From contig JACDOX010000016.1 in the NCBI GenBank assembly GCA_014549065.1, forward strand, positions 6,621,757 through 6,685,756: a DNA stretch of 64,000 nt, written 5' to 3'. The notes beneath the pieces were generated by a model that was not told the origin of the DNA, made no database searches, and was given only the letters and a program-made list of their open reading frames with translations. This stretch comes from Cardinalis cardinalis (lineage: Eukaryota > Chordata > Aves > Passeriformes > Cardinalidae). Every line of letters begins with the position of its first letter. Position 1 is the stretch's first letter. A program made the translations under genes and the position numbers. Shown here piece by piece: positions 62,301-64,000 of the stretch.

Positions 62301-64000
62301 TAGAATATGTAGCCAGCCTTTCTCTCTTCAGAGAGTGCCTGGAGAACTGAGCAGTGGCTCTCACAGTATCAAGATTACTTTCTACATTATCTTTATTTTC
62401 TTATAATTATATATTCTATCCCCCTACAACTGATTTTTATTAAAGTCCCAGCAACTCCTCTCAGTGTCTCCCAGTCCTTCTATGAATGGTTATGAACAGA
62501 TTGTGTTATCCCTTAGAAAAGAAATTTTGCAGTCTTTTCTCATTTTTTAAATTTTAGTTGAAGGAAGTTTTGTTTAAACATTTGGTCAGTGCTCTAGAGG
62601 ATATTGCCCTGAAAGACCATATCTGCCTTCATGACTATTCGATATAAAGCACTGGGGGAAGCATAATAGTCATAAGAGGTGGGGTGACACCTAAGAAGAA
62701 AAAAGGGTGACAAATAAGGTCTCATGTTAAAATCAAATCAAATAACTTTTTAAGGCCCAACATCTCATGTGAGTTAGGTCTGAGNAAGCTGTACTGCACT
62801 GATTTTTTTTCTATGACAGAAAAGGATTATAAATTAATACAAGTATTGTAAAAAAGCCTCCGCTATAATTCTTTATTGAATTTTCCTTCTAATATTTTTT
62901 TATCCCTGATCCAACCTTCCTACTCATTCCTGGTTTTTTAATCTTGGCAGATAAAACCTTATTATTCACAGTCAATATNACTATTAATAAAAAAGTGTGA
63001 TAGTTTGTGTCTTTCTGGCATAGAGGTTTTCTCTAGGACCACATGGTGCTAGGCCTAACCTACAGCTCTAGAGGCAGGACAGAAATGCTCAGAGTTTTGC
63101 ACACCATATGGAAAGAGCAAAAAATAACCAGGAAGAACACAAAGGGACTGGGAACATGCCAGTATTTAGCAAAAGCATTCCCTCAAGTTTGAGGTATGCA
63201 GCAGATGAAGGAGAAAGGATTTTTGGGTCAAGCCCTACTGTACTTTACAGCAAGGGCTCATTTNGGCTCTCCTTGCCTTGGAGGTAAAATCTTGATTATC
63301 AGCTGCCACTTTGTGTTTAAAAGGCAATCACTCAAACTTGANTTCCACACAGGGATAGCTCACCCAACTGGAGGGTTAAATAAGACCTGTAATACAAGAA
63401 TTCCACTTTGCCAGTGTCAGGAGACCACCCTTAATATTATGGCAAGGATTTACTCCTAATGAGAGCAACTTGTGTACACGTCAACATGCTGTACTTTAGA
63501 AGCTCTTTTACANATATCCTCAATGGTTCCAAGATGGGAACACTCTAATAGAAATGTATTCTNCAATCTACATGCTAAATCATTCTTCTGAAGGTCATGT
63601 TTTTCCACCTCATTGTGTTTGAGTCAGCTCCTGGTAGANAGCCATATTTCCTGAGATGCAATGCCATAGAGAGCAAAATAAGGGGAACATCTTGGCCTAT
63701 ATGCAGAATATTTTGGCTTTCAGGGATTTAAATGCTCTAATAGCTACTTGGAGTCTTGCATAGGGCAAGAAATAATGAGGTTTGTAAGGAGCAGTCAAAT
63801 AAAGAAAAATAAACCCAGTTATATTTGTTGCATTACTCTTCAGTAGAAGACTTTTTTTAACTAGAATTTTTGGTAATGTGACGACTAGCTCAAGAAACAA
63901 CATTTTGAAGAGGTATATCTGTTCTTTTTATTTCATCTTTATGAGCCTGCTGAGATAGAAATAAGAAAGTGCTTTAAGTTCTAGCACTCAATATTCATTT
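56311..64000. other. Anonymous AT-rich non-coding DNA
   Basis: I recognise no gene or transposable element in these 7.7 kb. Minor structures are a 19-base perfect inverted repeat at 56662-56680 and a spaced duplication of 'gcaggactcatga' near 57585-57622. Open frames, such as those at 57923-58320 and 60719-61126, are short, overlap in several registers and contain Ns. Confidence 0.5.
56662..56680. repeat. Perfect 9-base inverted repeat
   Basis: AAAACTATA and its exact complement TATAGTTTT flank a single T. It could form a small AT-rich hairpin, but such short palindromes are expected by chance in AT-rich DNA. Confidence 0.9.

Noticed and set aside
1..64000. Search for CRISPR arrays, rRNA, tRNA, insertion sequences and bacterial operons
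   Set aside because: None seen; base composition, CpG depletion and LINE/SINE relics mark the window as vertebrate nuclear DNA.

Overview
The window looks like non-coding vertebrate DNA, most likely from a bird or another sauropsid. It is AT-rich, CpG-poor and sparse in interspersed repeats. The recognisable repeats are old, diverged CR1/L3-type LINE fragments, two MIR-type SINE copies and one LTR of an endogenous retrovirus. I see no Alu or young L1 sequence. There are many isolated single Ns and one 329-base assembly gap. The bird assignment is an inference from repeat content and density, not from a marker gene.

I found no protein-coding gene, rRNA, tRNA, CRISPR array or bacterial-type operon that I can support. 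Long open frames are few, and the longest uninterrupted one (173 codons, 52602-53123) is close to chance expectation for this much sequence. None of the conceptual proteins resembles a family I know, except remnants of LINE ORF2. The window is therefore best read as intergenic DNA or the inside of a very large intron.

Layout: 1-11.7 kb is anonymous DNA with two MIR copies (about 2530 and 6150), a long polypyrimidine tract (about 3766) and a CAAA-type A-rich tract (about 6611). 11.7-23.2 kb is anonymous, with three more A-rich or T-rich tracts and a possible conserved non-coding stretch near 12.35 kb. 23.2-24.0 kb is a GC-rich island interrupted by the assembly gap. 26.6-27.2 kb is the 3' part of an old LINE on the + strand. 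27.2-39.7 kb is anonymous apart from small tandem repeats. 39.7-40.2 kb is a retroviral LTR with its own TATA box and poly(A) signal. 42.6-44.2 kb is a cluster of two old CR1/L3 LINE pieces in opposite orientations, the second keeping a readable stretch of reverse transcriptase. 44.2-64 kb is anonymous except for short repeats and a small CpG cluster with a good splice-donor match at about 56.2 kb.

I found no undescribed biological system. The places most worth a second look are the CpG cluster at 56.0-56.3 kb, the GC-rich gap-flanking island at 23.2-24.0 kb, the LTR, and the ORF at 52.6-53.1 kb.
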